Origin: Arsenophonus sp052174475
GTDB taxonomy: Bacteria; Pseudomonadota; Gammaproteobacteria; Enterobacterales; Enterobacteriaceae
Direction: 5' to 3'
Assembly: GCA_052174475.1 (NCBI GenBank)
Contig: JBQMRO010000075.1
Span: 1-7,441 of the forward strand
DNA: 7,441 nt
The notes below the pieces were generated by a model. The model was given only the letters and a program-made list of their open reading frames with translations. It made no database searches and was not told the origin of the DNA. Positions 6,481 through 7,441 of the stretch are shown here, piece after piece (position 1 is the stretch's first letter; the number at the start of each line of letters is the position of its first letter). A program made the position numbers and the translations under genes.

Positions 6481-7441
6481 TAAACTTCCTAGAGAGGAAA
6501 AGCTGGATAAAATCAAGAAGAGACAACCACGTTGTTTACGTGTTATATCCCTTATTTATTCGAACATTTCATAATTTTTTTCAAAAAAGATAATGACAGA
6601 CCAACTAAATTTTTTTGACACCTAAAAGAGGCTATTAGAATGATCTGCCCAACTATTGGTTCCTAATTTTTTCTAGAAATATAAGCATTACTCGCCTCTA
6701 GTCACGATCATTCTCGGTTTTTAGCAATAGTCCAAGGCTCAAAATAAATGGCGCTGAATACAATTACATTAAGTAAGAGACTGAAAGTATGCTTTCTAAT
6801 AAATTCATTATTTATAGGGAGCTATAGATAATTTCCGTATCATTCGCTACTAGAATGAGCACAAAGATAACTGGGAAGATAGACCTGAGAAATGCAGACA
6901 GGATAAAATTTCTATTTCTCTAGCAAGATATCCAAAGAATAATTTACTTAGATGTACATTCTCCACAACCAATTAAACTGTTTTTCATCATTGATGACGG
7001 ATAGAATAATTTTCTTAAAAATAAGGTAAAAAATATTAATTTACAGATCTATCTATCTTTTAAACAAATATTTAACTGCAACATTTCTGCCATGGGTTTG
7101 CTATCCGGAACTACTGCTGTTTTCTATTTTAAACATGTTTCTATTGCCGTTTTTTAAAGTTGTAAATCAAAAGCCTAAAGTTCATCTGGCTTCAAAGTTA
7201 CCGACCAGTGCTAGGTTTATATTTTACTTAAGTGAAACTCGCAATACATTACTTTCAGTATGCCTATTTTCTTTGGTCTTTGTTTAACAATAACTAGCCA
7301 GCTCTCAACGCTTTATTTCACACTCTTCATTACTCTATGCTGAAATTAGTACACAAATAGAGTATCGAAATTAGTATCTTCTATATCTTGTATACTTATG
7401 GTTGATAACTCAATCAATATCTCTATCTTCATGTCTCCATC
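6481..7441. other. Gene-free DNA, probably eroded N-terminal half of IS256-type copy 3
   Basis: No intact frame, RNA gene or confident protein match on either strand. If copy 3 is colinear with copy 2, its transposase start should fall near 7280-7300 and its left end near 7340-7360. Weak hints at the expected spots on the minus strand are NVAVKYLFKR around 7085-7050 (copy 2 has GDIKIKVPKI) and GYLAREIEIL around 6933-6905 (copy 2 has TSDFHEAIIL). These would not stand alone. From about 7360 to the window end I recognise nothing. Confidence 0.35.

Noticed and set aside
1..7441. CRISPR array, defence island, toxin-antitoxin pair, phage genes, rRNA or other new system.
   Set aside because: No regularly spaced repeats, no cluster of intact genes and no recognised defence or phage protein. 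The repeated sequence is explained by copies of one IS.

Overview
The window looks like a stretch of a decaying gammaproteobacterial (Enterobacterales-like) genome, most plausibly an insect endosymbiont at an intermediate stage of genome reduction. The sequence shows AT-rich DNA with one intact long gene in 7.4 kb, broken genes still readable as enterobacterial proteins, and several dead insertion sequences. Genomes of the Serratia symbiotica (conifer-aphid type) or AT-rich Sodalis/Arsenophonus kind have this texture. That placement is inference; no rRNA or other marker is present.

Layout. 1-1133: 3' part of a dead IS256-family element (+), ending 114 bp before the only intact gene. 1248-2456: dacC, encoding the D-Ala-D-Ala carboxypeptidase PBP6, with signal peptide, all three catalytic motifs and the C-terminal anchor. 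2457-2866: gene-free DNA with a probable dacC terminator and then a plausible promoter and a strong intrinsic terminator about 190 bp apart (possible small transcript). 2867-5037: an IS481-family (integrase-type) transposase relic (+), apparently split by a second dead IS256-family element (-) at 2963-4314. 5050-5863: a complete but frameshifted and stop-ridden amiD (anhydro-muropeptide amidase lipoprotein, -). 5864-6104: AT-rich spacer. From 6105: a third copy of the same IS256-family element (-), clear to about 6480 and probably continuing, almost unreadable, towards 7340.

Functionally only dacC is likely to make protein. It trims peptidoglycan stem peptides in the periplasm. The other wall gene, amiD, which acts on released anhydro-muropeptides, is dead. 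So the window records retention of one step of wall metabolism, loss of another, and an old burst of transposition followed by mutational erosion. I found no previously undescribed system. The items best worth checking are the promoter/terminator pair at 2612-2833 and the nested insertion at 2867-5037.
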